Assembly: GCA_019054805.1 (NCBI GenBank)
Contig: JAHQIY010000007.1
Coordinates: 1,431,501 to 1,495,500 of the forward strand
DNA from: Brachionus manjavacas
Lineage: Eukaryota > Rotifera > Eurotatoria > Ploima > Brachionidae
DNA: 64,000 nt
Reading direction: 5' to 3'
A program made the position numbers and the translations under genes. How positions within the stretch are numbered: the stretch's first letter is position 1; each line of letters begins with the position of its first letter. Under the pieces are notes generated by a model. That model made no database searches. It was not told the DNA's origin and was given only the letters and a program-made list of their open reading frames with translations. Positions 37,088-48,311 of this stretch are shown here, one piece after another.

Positions 37088-38833
37088 ATGGCTTCTGGTC
37101 TTAAACGAAACATACAAGAAATCTACGCAGCGGGCCACATGGCCATGAACGGCTCTGGGTACGCGATGGCGCAGAACGGCGCCCAAATGATGCCCGCCAT
37201 CAAGCAAGACATCACCGGCGAGTACATGCATCCGACACCACTGGACCCGAACGCCAACCAGGACGTGAAGAAGTCGCGCTTGGACACCCAGGCGAAACAA
37301 GAGCCGTCCCGCGTCCTCCACTTGCGCAACATACCGCAGCAGCTGAGCGAAAGCGAGGTCCTGTTCCTCGGCCTGGCGTTCGGCATGCTCAAAAATGTGC
37401 TCTTTCTGCGCAGCAAAAATCAGGCGTTCCTGGAGTTCGAGAGTTTGAGCGACGCCCAACAAATGGTAGCACACTTCAACCAGACCACGAGCACATTCAA
37501 CGGCAAGAAGATATTTGTGCAATTTTCCAACCACCAAGAGCTCAACACCGACCCGAACAACTCGAACAACCTGGCGGCCAAGTCGGCGCTCACCGAGGCG
37601 CTCAGCCTGTGGCACTCGGCCAAACACGGCGCCAAGAACACAGTCCTCAGAGCCACCATCCTCAACATGATCTACCCGGTCACTCTGGACGTTCTAAATC
37701 AAATATTCTCCAAGTTCGGCCAACTGCTCAAAATAATCACGTTCAACAAAAACGACAAATTCCAGGCGCTCATCCAGATGAAGGACCCGCTGGCCGCCCA
37801 GAACGCCAAGCAGGCACTCCAGGGCCAGAACATATACAACGGGTGCTGTACGCTTCAGATCGAGTTCTCCAAGCTGACAAGTCTTGAGGTCCGGTTCAAC
37901 AATGACAAGAGCAGGGACTTTACCAATTTGCTGTTGCCGACAGGCGAGGGCATGCAGACAGGATCGAATGACGTGGCTGCGTACAACATGAACGGCGCTC
38001 AAATGAACCCCTACCCAAACCAGTCGATAATAGGCGCGCCGCCCAATTTCATGCAAGCGGTGCAGGCGGCCGCCAACCAGATGCCGTTCGGCGGAGCCCA
38101 GAACGCGTCCTCGCAAAACATGGGCTTTCAGGGCGGCTTCAACTTTGGCCAAATGGCGAACATGATGCCGCAGTCGCAGCAAACGCAGATGCAAGGCCAG
38201 TACCAGCAGGGCCAGCAGCAGATGCCAAACCAGGGCCAGTACGGCACTCCTGTGCTGCTCGTCTCAAATCTAAACGAAGAGTTCGTCAACCCGGACGCCT
38301 TGTTCACTCTGTTCGGAGTGTACGGCGATGTGGTCCGTGTCAAGATCCTGTTCAACAAAAAGGACAGTGCTTTGATCAATTTTAGTAATGCGCAGCATGC
38401 GAGCACAGCCCTGGCCAACTTGGACCGCATTAAGTTGTGGAACAAACAAATTAGAGTGTTTCCGTCCAAGCATTTGACTGTGCAGATGCCCAAGGACGGC
38501 CAGCCCGACGCCGGTCTCACCAAAGACTTTTCCAACTCGCCACTCCACAGATTTAAAAAGCCCGGCTCCAAAAATTTCAACAATATCTTCCCGCCCTCGG
38601 CCACCCTCCACTTGTCCAACATACCCCAAAATGTGACCGAACAACAACTCAAGGACATATTCGGCCGATACGGCACCATTAAGGCTTTCAAGTTCTTTCA
38701 AAAGGACCGTAAGATGGCTCTTTGTCAAATGAGCAGCATTGAAGAGGCCACTCACGCTCTTATCTTGACTCATAACTATCAATTAGCCGACAATATGCAC
38801 TTGAGGGTCACTTTTAGCAAGGCGACTATCTAA
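37088..38833 (+). CDS. PTBP1: Polypyrimidine tract-binding protein (PTB family), intronless
   Basis: A 581-aa protein with the four RRMs of PTB: RRM1 about 74-150 (SRVLHLRNIP, NQAFLEFESL, QFSNHQELNTD); RRM2 about 185-262 (YPVTLDVLNQIFSKFGQLLK, NIYNGCCTLQIEFSKLTSLE); RRM3 about 387-465 (TPVLLVSNLNEEFVNPDALF, DSALINFSNAQHA); RRM4 about 503-581 (ATLHLSNIPQNVTEQQLKDI). Between RRM2 and RRM3 is a Gln/Met/Asn-rich linker. The family binds CU-rich RNA and regulates splicing, mRNA stability and translation. The ATG context is CAATCATGG; an upstream 5'-UTR intron and TATA are likely. Unlike the other multidomain genes here, the CDS has no introns, and its GC content is far above its surroundings, with C/G-ending codons preferred. 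It could be the functional parent gene or a retained retrocopy. Confidence 0.95.
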   Translation: MASGLKRNIQEIYAAGHMAMNGSGYAMAQNGAQMMPAIKQDITGEYMHPTPLDPNANQDVKKSRLDTQAKQEPSRVLHLRNIPQQLSESEVLFLGLAFGMLKNVLFLRSKNQAFLEFESLSDAQQMVAHFNQTTSTFNGKKIFVQFSNHQELNTDPNNSNNLAAKSALTEALSLWHSAKHGAKNTVLRATILNMIYPVTLDVLNQIFSKFGQLLKIITFNKNDKFQALIQMKDPLAAQNAKQALQGQNIYNGCCTLQIEFSKLTSLEVRFNNDKSRDFTNLLLPTGEGMQTGSNDVAAYNMNGAQMNPYPNQSIIGAPPNFMQAVQAAANQMPFGGAQNASSQNMGFQGGFNFGQMANMMPQSQQTQMQGQYQQGQQQMPNQGQYGTPVLLVSNLNEEFVNPDALFTLFGVYGDVVRVKILFNKKDSALINFSNAQHASTALANLDRIKLWNKQIRVFPSKHLTVQMPKDGQPDAGLTKDFSNSPLHRFKKPGSKNFNNIFPPSATLHLSNIPQNVTEQQLKDIFGRYGTIKAFKFFQKDRKMALCQMSSIEEATHALILTHNYQLADNMHLRVTFSKATI

Positions 38834-39080
38834 ATTATTTATTGTTCAAAATTTTAAATGCAGTTTTTTTTTTTGTTGCTTTTTTTGTCGACAATTTTGG
38901 CCACAGTCAATGTAATACAAATATCTGTTATGTGAGCTAGTTGGGTTGAAATGTATACAAAAAAAATATTATTTTGGTTGTAAATTTTGTTGTTATTTTT
39001 TCAAAAATGAGTTTTGGATTTTTAGAAACAAATGTTTTTCTCTTTTTCGTTTGTTGTTTGAATCTTTGAGCCCCCCCACT

Positions 39081-39103
39081 CACACACACACACATACACA
39101 CAC
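39081..39103 (+). repeat. CA microsatellite
   Basis: A (CA)n run of about 23 bp with one interruption, preceded by a C7 run, in the region downstream of the PTB gene. Confidence 0.9.
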
Positions 39104-39859
39104 GAATAACTCGATCAATTTAGTTGACGTCTGTAAGCCTATTGGTGTCATTATTTTTCATAGAATAAGCATTGAAATTTAATTAATTTTTGACTTTTTT
39201 TGCTTTTATTAATATTCTTTTATCTTTAAATAAAAATACTTAATCAAATCTCTTCACTAATTAATTCAACTTTACTCTTCTTTATTCTGTTGTGCGACTA
39301 TGCTCGGCTTTCGTCTATCTTTACTTTTTTTAATTGAGCCAAGTAAGTATGATCTGTGTTTTGGATCCCTTTTTTTTTTTACTTTCCAGCTTTTTACAAA
39401 ATGTTTGAATTTATTTTTTTTAAATGGTTCTTGTTCAAATGAGAATACAAAGTTTACTTTAAGCGAGTTCAACTCAAATGACTGACTAATCGATTACTGG
39501 ATTCATATCGCAATCTTTCTCACCTTTTCAAAGATTATATTGTGTTTTTTTTTACTTTTTTTCCTAATATATTTAATAATCACAAGATTTTTATCTATCT
39601 AGATTAAATTTAATTTTAAATACATTTTTTGACGAACAAATGGAATGAATAATACTCAAGTGAACAAAATGGAGTTGGCCTAAGAGTGACATGGCATCAA
39701 AATTCAGCGGCAAGTAACAAATCCTTAATTTAACCGAATAAAAAAGGTTTTCAGGGTATATGTAGATAATTCAATAAAATTGAATAAATGAATTTTAAAT
39801 CCAAAATTTTTTTATTTTAAATCCTCCCTTAAGTTTATTTATCATGTTAGTCGGACTGG

Positions 39860-40028
39860 TTAAGCGCAGCAACAATTTTGCAACCGGGCTTTTTTGTGAA
39901 TAGCTAGTTTGGCAATTTCTTCGGCTGTCACTTTGGCCTATATGTTCAAGCAGAAGAGTTCGGATATTTGGTCGATGAAATGCGGCCGTTCTCTCCAGTG
40001 TCGATGTGACTTTGCCATCTTCGACAGC
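39860..40028 (-). pseudogene. Frameshifted coding fragment, family unknown
   Basis: After an acceptor-like TTTTTTTAG, the minus strand reads AVEDGKVTSTLERTAAFHRP and NIRTLLLEHIG in one frame. It then reads KVTAEEIAKLAIHKKARLQN CCCA and a stop in another. Both pieces look like real protein, so this is probably one exon broken by a small indel, or an exon with a sequencing error. No further exon was found. I do not recognise the family. Confidence 0.4.
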
Positions 40029-41654
40029 TAAAAAAATATTAAAGTATTTATTCGTGATTAAAATTATTTTTTCTGCTATTGAAAAACATTAAAATTAAAA
40101 TTAATTAATTAAATTTCATCTAATTTTAAAAATTAAAAATTTTTGACCAAATTAAGATGAAAAAATAAGATTTTAAATTTAGAGATTTTGTCGGTGAGCA
40201 TTCTCCTGCAATCTATGATTCCCTCATTTCGCAAGAGGCATCGCCCAACTTAGTCTATGATACAATATTTGAGTTTAATCAGGTCATCTCTTATTCCTCG
40301 TTCTTAGTTATTGTGTAAATACAAATTGAACAAAAATATTTCCTTTTGTGGAAAATTTTCTGCCATAGCTTATTAGCTTAATCCGAAGGTTCGCATTTTT
40401 TTGCTAATAATAAAATATAAATCAAAGATAAATAAATTAAATTGATTTTTTCTTTAATTATTTATCTTCGAGCTAATGATGATTGACTCGTTCATGAATA
40501 GCGAATAATATAAAAATAAACAAAAATAAATTTCTAAAATAAAAAAAAATAAAGTAAAGAAAATCAAATTTTTTAATACATTATATCCAAAAAACATTCA
40601 TTTAATAATATATAAGGAAATATTGGCGACGATGGTAAACAAAAAGAAAAAAACTTTAATTTTTAAAGCTTACTTACAACTCATAAAATATTTAATGAAA
40701 AAATTCAATTTTAATTTATAAAATTTAGAATCCGAAAACTTTTAAAATTTTCAAAAATTATATTAAAATATAAATATTTAAATATGCATTGATTTAATTT
40801 AAATTAATTTTGATTTAATAATAAATTTTTTTATATTAATCCTTGATCAGCATGATTCTAGCCTTTTATAAAAAATGAATTCGAAATTTTATAAGTTTTT
40901 TTTTTTTAAATAGTAATGGGAATTAGATTAGATATTTTAATTTGGAAAAAAAATCCTTGAAGTAATCTAAATTATATTGGAATATATTTGAAAATATGAA
41001 TTTAATAACCAATGTTTACATTTTATTCCGCTTCTTTTCTATTATTTTAAATTTTAAATAAAAAATCGATTTTAGAATTTTAATTCTGAATTAAATTAGA
41101 AAACATTTTACAAGGAAAGATAGCAATTTTGCTGCGGCGTCATCCAGGAATAACTTGGGTGGATTTGGCGTTTTTACCTTACTTGAAAATTAAGTTGAAT
41201 TTCTTTGTATTCAGTCTCCTTTTATTGATGTTATATCACTTTCAAACTAAATCTCGAATAGCTATTTTCATTTCTTTTTTTTTACTTATTATAATATTAA
41301 TTTAGGGTAGATAACTTCTTATATCGTAGAATTACAGTCAATCCTCGATATAACGACAAAGTTGGGCGGAAATTTTTATATTCGTTGTATCGAAAATACC
41401 ATACAAAAGCATTTAATAAATTTTAAGATTTATTATTTTGAATTTTTATTAAAATAAATGAAAAAGGTGAAAAAATTTATAAAAAAATAAAATGAAAAGA
41501 AAAATTAATCCTTTTTAACATACGAAGTAATAGTTGTTTGTTTATTACAACTTTTTTCAATTACCAAATTTTCAATATTAAACAAAAAGTTAACGATATT
41601 TGATGAATCATATTCTTGTTTATTTAAAAAAATCTTTTAAATCGTTAATTCGTT

Positions 41655-42157
41655 CGATTGCTTCTTTTGAACTTATGATTGACTTTTTCGGTTGAGTTAA
41701 CTCTTCAATTTCACTGTCACTATTGTCTGATTCTTCTTTTTTGTAGCAACTGTATTTAAAATTTGCAAATCAGAAAGCGAACCACGTGCTGCTAAATTTG
41801 AGTCGACTGAAACATAAGCATATTTTTCGAAATCTATTTTTTTTTCGAATGTAGATAATTCTTTAAATTCGTCTTCAGAGTCGCAGTCGTTGGTTAAATC
41901 AAATAAAAAGTCACCATTGAAACCAGCTTTTCGAAAGCATTTTTGAATTGTTGTAGCGGAAACATTATCCCAAGCACGTTTTATTTTATATATAGCTGAA
42001 AGGACGTTAATTGTTGGCACATTCGAGCCATGTTCGATTGCATGTAATTTTTCACGCGCAACATCGGTACGATATTTGACTTTGAACGATTGAATAATTC
42101 CTTGATCTAAGGGCTGCAAAACAGACGTACAATAAGCAGGAAAAAATGCGATTTTTA
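41655..42157 (-). pseudogene. Tigger-type transposase, C-terminal remnant
   Basis: The minus frame reads KIAFFPAYCTSVLQPLDQGI and IQSFKVKYRTDVAREKL, matching the end of the DDE domain of Tigger/pogo transposases (F-LP--CTS-LQP-DQG-I--FK). It continues with AWDNVSATTIQKCFRKAGF and an acidic tail. At an A-run near 41742-41747 the frame breaks; the other frame continues EESDNSDSEIEELTQPKK to SKEAIERINDL, as expected for the family's C-terminus. The helix-turn-helix DNA-binding and catalytic Asp-containing parts are absent. It is not functional. Confidence 0.85.
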
Positions 42158-42450
42158 TATTTTACACAAATGTTATTTGACTTATGACCATTAAATTTTT
42201 GCTTTATATCCAATTAGTTAATTAAATGTCAAGATTTTTTTTTTTATATAAAGGTGCGAATTTTTTTTTGATTTTTCGTTGTATGAAGTTTTATTTCTTA
42301 AGAAAAAGATTAATTGGTTCGTTAGAAGAACCTTGTTGTATCGGGTTTTCGTTGCATCGAAATTCGTTCTTTAGAAGATAAAAAGTATTCATTTTCCATT
42401 CCAATAGCGTCATCACGTGTTAAAAAACCGTTGAAAGTTGTGTGTTGGCA

Positions 42451-43647
42451 ATGTCGCTCAACAAAACAAACCATAACCGACGGTGGATATTTAAAAATTC
42501 GGTCAAGCTAAATCTGAAGAGGTTAGACAAACCGATTAGCCATAAGGTCTTATTTGGTTCACTGGATATCGTACTAAACCAGGTGGAAAATGATGCGATC
42601 ACATCTGTCTACAATTTTTCTTCAAACAAAGTATGGATAATCGAGTTTAATGCTGCTTTTAATGTTACCCAAATCTTCGATCGTGAAATCAATATTAATG
42701 GAACCAATTTCAGACTTGAAGATGCAAATAAAGTCCCGGATCTCAGAAGGTATTGTACTTTTCGATTTCACTTCTTGCCCTCTGATTTCGAGAATCATAG
42801 ACTTGAAACCTTCTTTAATGCTGTTCGAATTGATGGACTCAATATTGAACACATTACCGAAGAAAAATATAAAGATAGACCCGAGAGGAAAAATGGTGTC
42901 AGAAGAGTAAGAATATCATTTCCAAAAGAAGTTGAGAACATTATTGGAAGCTTGTCAGGCCCTACAATAATGTATGGTTTAAAGTGTCTTGTGTCAATTG
43001 TTGGACAAAAGCAGAAATGCTATTTTTGTGATGAAGAAGGGCACAACATAGCGAAATGCCCTGTCAAAGAAAAACTATGCGAAAAGTGTCATCAGAAAGG
43101 ACACTTAACACAAAAATGCTCCATTGCTGAAAAGCTAAAGTCGCTTGAGAGGAAAAAGATTGACTACAATGATCTTTACATTGACCAAGAAGAAACCCAA
43201 TCAATAATTGAAGCTGACCTAAAAGACAATGATGAAAATCTGATGCCAAAAACGCCTGGATATCAGCCATCAAATCTCAATGACGTAATGTCAGAAATTA
43301 GTCCTCAAGACCTCAAGACTTCAGTGTTGGAAGACAGTTTGGTAAGCCATTTAAACGATCTTCTACCAATAAGTCAGAGACCTGTCAATGTCCTCTCAAA
43401 TGATCAGAATGAGACTGAAGCTTTTTTCCAAACAAAAAATCAAATCAAGAGATTTCCCGAATTTGATCCAAATGAAAAAGAGCTCACCGAAAATGAATCA
43501 AAGAAACCATTAGTTGTATTAGAAAATCAAAACGACAGTACCTTCGAGTCTGAATCAAACAGTTCAACAACTGAATGTTCAATTCAAGTAGATCAATCAT
43601 CTAACGAAATTGGTCAGCAAACTGCCAGTCAAGAAAATTTAGAATGA
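42451..43647 (+). CDS. Retrotransposon ORF1 protein with two CCHC zinc knuckles
   Basis: 398 aa from ATG MSLNKTNHNRRWIFK. The N-terminal ~190 residues are likely an RNA-binding region (family not certain). Two zinc knuckles follow: CYFCDEEGHNIAKC and CEKCHQKGHLTQKC, both C-x2-C-x4-H-x4-C. The C-terminal third is acidic and Ser/Asn/Gln-rich. ORF1 proteins coat the element's RNA and act as nucleic-acid chaperones. An upstream in-frame GTG (42442) would extend it by three residues; the ATG is preferred. It is intact, unlike ORF2. Its stop TGA overlaps the ORF2 ATG. Confidence 0.85.
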   Translation: MSLNKTNHNRRWIFKNSVKLNLKRLDKPISHKVLFGSLDIVLNQVENDAITSVYNFSSNKVWIIEFNAAFNVTQIFDREININGTNFRLEDANKVPDLRRYCTFRFHFLPSDFENHRLETFFNAVRIDGLNIEHITEEKYKDRPERKNGVRRVRISFPKEVENIIGSLSGPTIMYGLKCLVSIVGQKQKCYFCDEEGHNIAKCPVKEKLCEKCHQKGHLTQKCSIAEKLKSLERKKIDYNDLYIDQEETQSIIEADLKDNDENLMPKTPGYQPSNLNDVMSEISPQDLKTSVLEDSLVSHLNDLLPISQRPVNVLSNDQNETEAFFQTKNQIKRFPEFDPNEKELTENESKKPLVVLENQNDSTFESESNSSTTECSIQVDQSSNEIGQQTASQENLE

Positions 43648-46455
43648 ACAAGAAGCTAAATAAATCAACTTTAAGAACAAAACCTCTTAATAAAACAAGG
43701 TTAGTAATTACACACTGGAATTGTCTTCATTTACCTAGTAGGGTTCATCTCTTAGACAATTTTTTAGCTCAAAAATGTCCCGACATTGTTTTGCTCAATG
43801 AATTAAAGATAGATTTGAGTGAGGCAAATATTTATCTTGATTTTCAAAATTATCAGTTCTTAACAAAACCACGCAACAAGTACGGAGGAGGAGTAGCTAT
43901 TTTAATTAAAGAAGGAATCGAATTTATACAAGATTTTTCTTACGAGGAATTCAATTCCGAACTCCTTTGTATAAAAATGAACTTAGGAAAGAATAATGAA
44001 CTGTTTGTATTTAGTCTTTATAATCCACCTAATGTGCTTCTGAACTTTGAGTTTTTTAAAACAGTAAATAAAACATGTAGAAACTACATTTTAGGTGGTG
44101 ATCTAAACGCTAGAACAAAGCAAATAGGCTGCGTAGGGGAAAATGAAAACGGGATAATATTAGAAAGAATAATCAACGAGCTAGACTTTTCAGTAATCAA
44201 TGATAAGCATCCTACTTTCAATATTTTTAATAAGAATTACTTTGAAATTCTTGACCTTTTTTAGTTTCATCTTCATTGATTGACAAAATTACCGACTTTA
44301 GTGTCTTAAATAGTCAAGACATGACTAGTGACCATTTCCCAATCGAAGCATCGATTTCTATGGGCTATCAATTAGAAAATAAATCAGCAGCTAAAAGGCT
44401 TAACTATAAGAAAGCAAACTGGCAATTATTCAGCGAGATTTTAAATTCTCAAATAGTGAATGTCACAGAAAGTTCCCTCACAATAGATCAACTAAATGAT
44501 AAAATAACAGAAAAAATTATTTCTGCTTCACATAAAAGCATTCCATATCTTTCTCAGAAAATCTACAAAACGAGTCTTCCGCCAAACATTGTTAATTTGA
44601 TAAAAGAACGTAGGAAAGTAAGAAGAAATTACCAGAAAACTCGCTGTCAAAAGCTCAAGCAAAAATTTAATCAACTTACATCTGAGTTAAAGGCCTCTTT
44701 AAAAAATTCTGGAATCAAAATTGGTTTGATTTTATTGAGAAGATGGGAAAAAACCCACTGACAAGTAGACCTTTTTGGAAAAAAATAAATAAATTTAGAA
44801 CAAAAAAAGGATCAAATTTAATTCCTAAATTGATTTTAAATGAAAGGGAATTCAAAACTAATGAAGAAAAGGGAAAATGCTTTGGAGAACTCTTATCGTC
44901 AATATTTAGTCCTAATTCTGATTTAATTGATACTGAGAAAGATATCGAAATTCTAAATTCTAACTCTGTTTTCTTTAGGAATTATAACCAGTCTAATTTT
45001 AATGATCCAATATGTTTAAATGAATTAATTATGGCTTTAAAGAGATTAAAAAATGAAGCGGCATCAGGACCTGACCAAATTCATAATTTAATGTTAAAAA
45101 ACTTACCTAGAAATTCATTAATAGAAATCATAGAACTTTTTAATTTAACTCTTCGAGAAGGTAGAGTCCCGAAAGCGTGGAAAACATCTTACATTACTAT
45201 GAGTCAAAAAAGGACTCTAGTTTACACGATCCTTTAAATTATAGACCAATTAGTATAACGAGTTGTTTAGGAAAGCTACTGGAACGCATAGTATATTCAA
45301 GATTATACAATTTTTTAGAGCAAAATTCACTCCTTATCCAGGAGCAATCTGGATTTAGGAAACACCGGCGAACAGCAGATAATCTTTTCTTCTTTATTCA
45401 AAAAATTGTGGAATCATTTAATAGAAAAAAGAGTTTGCGGCCTTTTTTTTGATATTTCTAAAGCCTTTGATAGGGTTTGGCATGAAGGTTTACTTTTTAA
45501 ATTGATTAAAATAAATCCACCTCATTACTTGACTAACTGGATAAAATCCTTTTTAGACTCTAGGACATTTAAGGTAAATGTGAATGACCATTTGAGCGAA
45601 GAATATCAAATAACTGCAGGTGTTCCTCAAGGCTCAGTAATTAGTCCTCTTTTATTTAGTATATACATTAATGACATCCCTAAAAGAAACAAAACAAATA
45701 ATGAATACTCTCTGCTTTTTGCAGATGATCTAGTTACATTCTTCATTTATAACAAAAAAGGGAACCTAGAAAATAAGATCAATAAATACCTCAACGAATT
45801 AGAACAATGGCTTATTAAGTGGAAAATGAAGATATCGGTTGAAAAGTCGTGTTCATTAGTCTTTTCTAGGTACAAAAAAGAGAGTGATAATCTTAACTTA
45901 AAAATTTATGGAAACAGAATAGAGAGACAAAAAGAAATCAAGTTTCTTGGTATTAAATTTGATTCTAAATTAAACTTTAATATACTGGTAGATGAAATTA
46001 AAGAGCGCTGCAATAAAAGGCTAAATATTATTAAGATATTGTCAAACAAAAAATGGGGTCTTAATCAGAACACACTAGGAAATCTATATAAATCTTTAGT
46101 CGGATCAATTTTAGACTATTCTTTTCCTTGCTTGAATTCATTTTCAGAAAATAATATCAAAAAACTACAAGCAATTCAGAATACAGCAGTCAGATCTATT
46201 CTTAAGTTAAAATATGATACTCCCTCCAACATCGTACATCATGAGGCTTTTAATAAACTAAAATTACTAACAGTCTCGAATCGGCTTTTTGAATTGAGTG
46301 AGAGATATGTTGGGGCAGGACTGAGTCATTCTATTCCATTGGTTGTAAGACTGGTGAAGGAATACAAAGAAGGTTTCGAATCAAGATATATTGACTACCC
46401 AACTCCATTGTGTAATTGCTACCTTACTATTTCTTCTTTTTTTCCTGAAACTTGA
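43644..46455 (+). pseudogene. Retrotransposon ORF2 (endonuclease + reverse transcriptase), frameshifted
   Basis: The endonuclease at 43644-44264 has ITHWNCLHLPSRVHLLDNFL, DIVLLNELKID, RNYILGGDLNARTKQIG; after a slip near 44260, SQDMTSDHFPIEASI completes the catalytic SDH-type motif as TSDHF. The RT at about 45000-46455 has AASGPDQIHNLMLK, LNYRPISITSCLGKLLERIV, QSGFRKHRRTADN, FDISKAFDRVWHEGLLF, AGVPQGSVISPLLFSIYIND and the active-site box LLFADDLVTFF. The reading frame changes about four times: near 44260, 44740, 45200 and 45440. At least the first and last lie in T-runs. Sequence is otherwise well kept, so the damage is recent or partly sequencing error. ORF2 makes the nick and copies RNA at the target site. 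Confidence 0.85.
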
Positions 46456-46762
46456 ACTATTTAAACATGAGCCACATGTAACAATCTTTTCCAATTTTAT
46501 ATATTCTTAATTTTCATTTATTTAGCTTATTTACTTTTTTTAATTCTTTTTTTTTTTTTTTTTTTTTTTTTTATCTTATTTGATTAACTTTAATTTTATT
46601 TTTATTTTATTTTTTTAATTTTTAACTTATTCTGAAGGAGCTCTAGCTCGGTACAGAAAACAAATAAATAAATAAATAATTGATCGAAATCGGTTCTGAT
46701 AATCGAATTCGTTCTATAGGGTTTTTCGTTCTATGGGGTTTCGTTGTACGGAGGATTGACTG

Positions 46763-48311
46763 TAATGAAAAAAGAAAGTTTACTTCAAAATGCATCGGAT
46801 ATTATCTAAAGTTTGTTTTCTTCTTGATAAAACCTATACTTTAAGGCTAATTAAAAAATTTGGGTGCTTGTCATAAAAGATAATACAATTTAAAGAGGAG
46901 TTTTAAAAAAACTTTAAAAATCAAGTTAATTTTATTTCAAATTTCAGCATTGTTTTCTTGATCACAAATTTATCTTTAACAGAACAATCAAAAGCTTTTC
47001 TTCATTGACCAAAATATTTATCAGTTGAATAATTTTCATTTTCATCTTTTAAATAAAGAAAAATTATTATAAATATAAAACCAACTTAAAAACCTTTCTA
47101 AAATATTTTTATTTGTATTCAATGCTATTAATTTAAAATTTAAATTAAAAAATATCAAAAATTGAGAAATGATGACTTTTGTCTACTTTGGTTAGTGTCT
47201 CTTTTGGAAACTAACTCAAGACATTTAAGGACAAATCCAAAAAACAAAAATAATTTTTCTCTCATAATAATATTTTTTTAAATAATTTATTAATCAAGAT
47301 GAAATAATTAAATATTCGTAAAGAAAATAAAAATACAAATGTGATTCTTTTTAAATATCAAGAAAAATAAATCTAAATTAGAAAATTTTTGATCGATAAT
47401 TTTAAATATTTGTTTTTTTTTGGTTAGAAGCTAATATCTTTCAAATCTTATTTGATGATTTCGAGTAAATCTAAAATTTTCTATTAGTAACATTGATCTA
47501 GTTTATAATAATTAATTTTGATAAATGTTTAGTTTTTAATAGAATGCTTTTATTTTGTTAATTTTAAACTTGTAAATAATTAATTTTGTTGATTTTCTAA
47601 CAAAATCACAATTTATTTCATTACTCTATTAATTTTTTTTCTGAAATTATTGCTCTTTGTTTAATTTTATGAAAATTACAGTTATCAAATTGTAAATTTC
47701 AGTAACTTGAATTAGGACCTTGATGAATAAAATTAATTCAATTGAAATTTTCATTGCAAACATGAACATTTTAGAATACTTATTTTTAATCAGCAGAATA
47801 AGTTGTTTTGCTAATAAAAAAAGTTCTAAATTTCAAGATTAATAAATTTTTGTTAAAACTTCGTTTATAATGCGCTTTTTTGCGTTTCTTTAAAGCCTAG
47901 AAATTAATTTTTGTGCCATTTTATTTTTGTTAATTTTTTTAAAGAAAAAGCTTTTATTTGTTCAATAGATTCAAAATAATCACTTCTATAAAAATTAAAA
48001 AAGAACCGTAAATAATTTTCTAAAATATGTAATTTTTTATTTTATTTATTTTTATTTAATAATTTTAATTTCAATAAAAAATTAAATACCTATTTTTGTG
48101 TTTGATGAGAATAATTCTTAAGGTCGATCAAAGAGAAAGTAATTTTATTGCCATAGAAACTTACTTGATTTTTTTTAAATTTTCAAACACCTTAAAAACG
48201 AATAAAAAATCTAATTAAAATTCAACAAAATCCTTATTTTCAAACATAGAAAATTAATGTTAATTATTAGTAAATGATAAAAAGCATTAATTACGCTTAA
48301 GATTGAGTGAA
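46763..48311. other. AT-rich spacer upstream of the ANKUB1-like gene
   Basis: No protein-like frame on either strand. An in-frame stop at 48288 precedes the first ATG of the next gene. Confidence 0.55.

Larger units (their letters stand above)
38834..41334. other. PTB 3' region and spacer
   Basis: It begins with a T-rich PTB 3' UTR; an AATAAA occurs near 39228. A weak plus-strand coding-like stretch follows an acceptor-like TTTAG at about 40180 (reads EHSPAIYDSLISQEASPN, ends at a GT near 40283) but has no identifiable partner. A minus-strand fragment at 39860-40028 is listed separately. Confidence 0.45.
42364..46682 (+). mobile_element. Non-LTR retrotransposon, jockey/CR1-like, nearly full length
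   Basis: Components in order: 5' UTR, ORF1 with CCHC knuckles, ORF2 with APE endonuclease and reverse transcriptase, 3' UTR ending AGCTCGGTACAGAAAACAAA and a TAAA/AAAT repeat tail. ORF1 and ORF2 overlap by ATGA. It inserted into the Tigger element. ATCGAAAT occurs on both sides (42356-42363 and 46683-46690) and is a candidate 8-bp target-site duplication, though Tigger's own subterminal repeats make this uncertain. Related dead copies lie at 21135-22545 and 35957-36175. Confidence 0.85.
41335..46762 (-). mobile_element. Tigger/pogo-like DNA transposon interrupted by a LINE
   Basis: The left end starts CAGTCAATCCTCGATATAAC (41335). The right end, read as reverse complement from 46762, starts CAGTCAATCCTCCGTACAAC. 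Both ends are flanked by TA (41333-41334 and 46763-46764), the target duplication of Tc1/mariner/pogo elements. The left arm carries a transposase C-terminal remnant on the minus strand. The right arm is short (46691-46762), with GTTC/CGTT-rich subterminal motifs also present near 42300-42370. The middle is a non-LTR retrotransposon. The N-terminal transposase part is missing, so this was already an internally deleted copy. Confidence 0.88.

Noticed and set aside
37082..38782. Several long frames antisense or out of frame to the PTB gene
   Set aside because: Shadows caused by the GC-rich codon use of the real + strand CDS; none has domain features.
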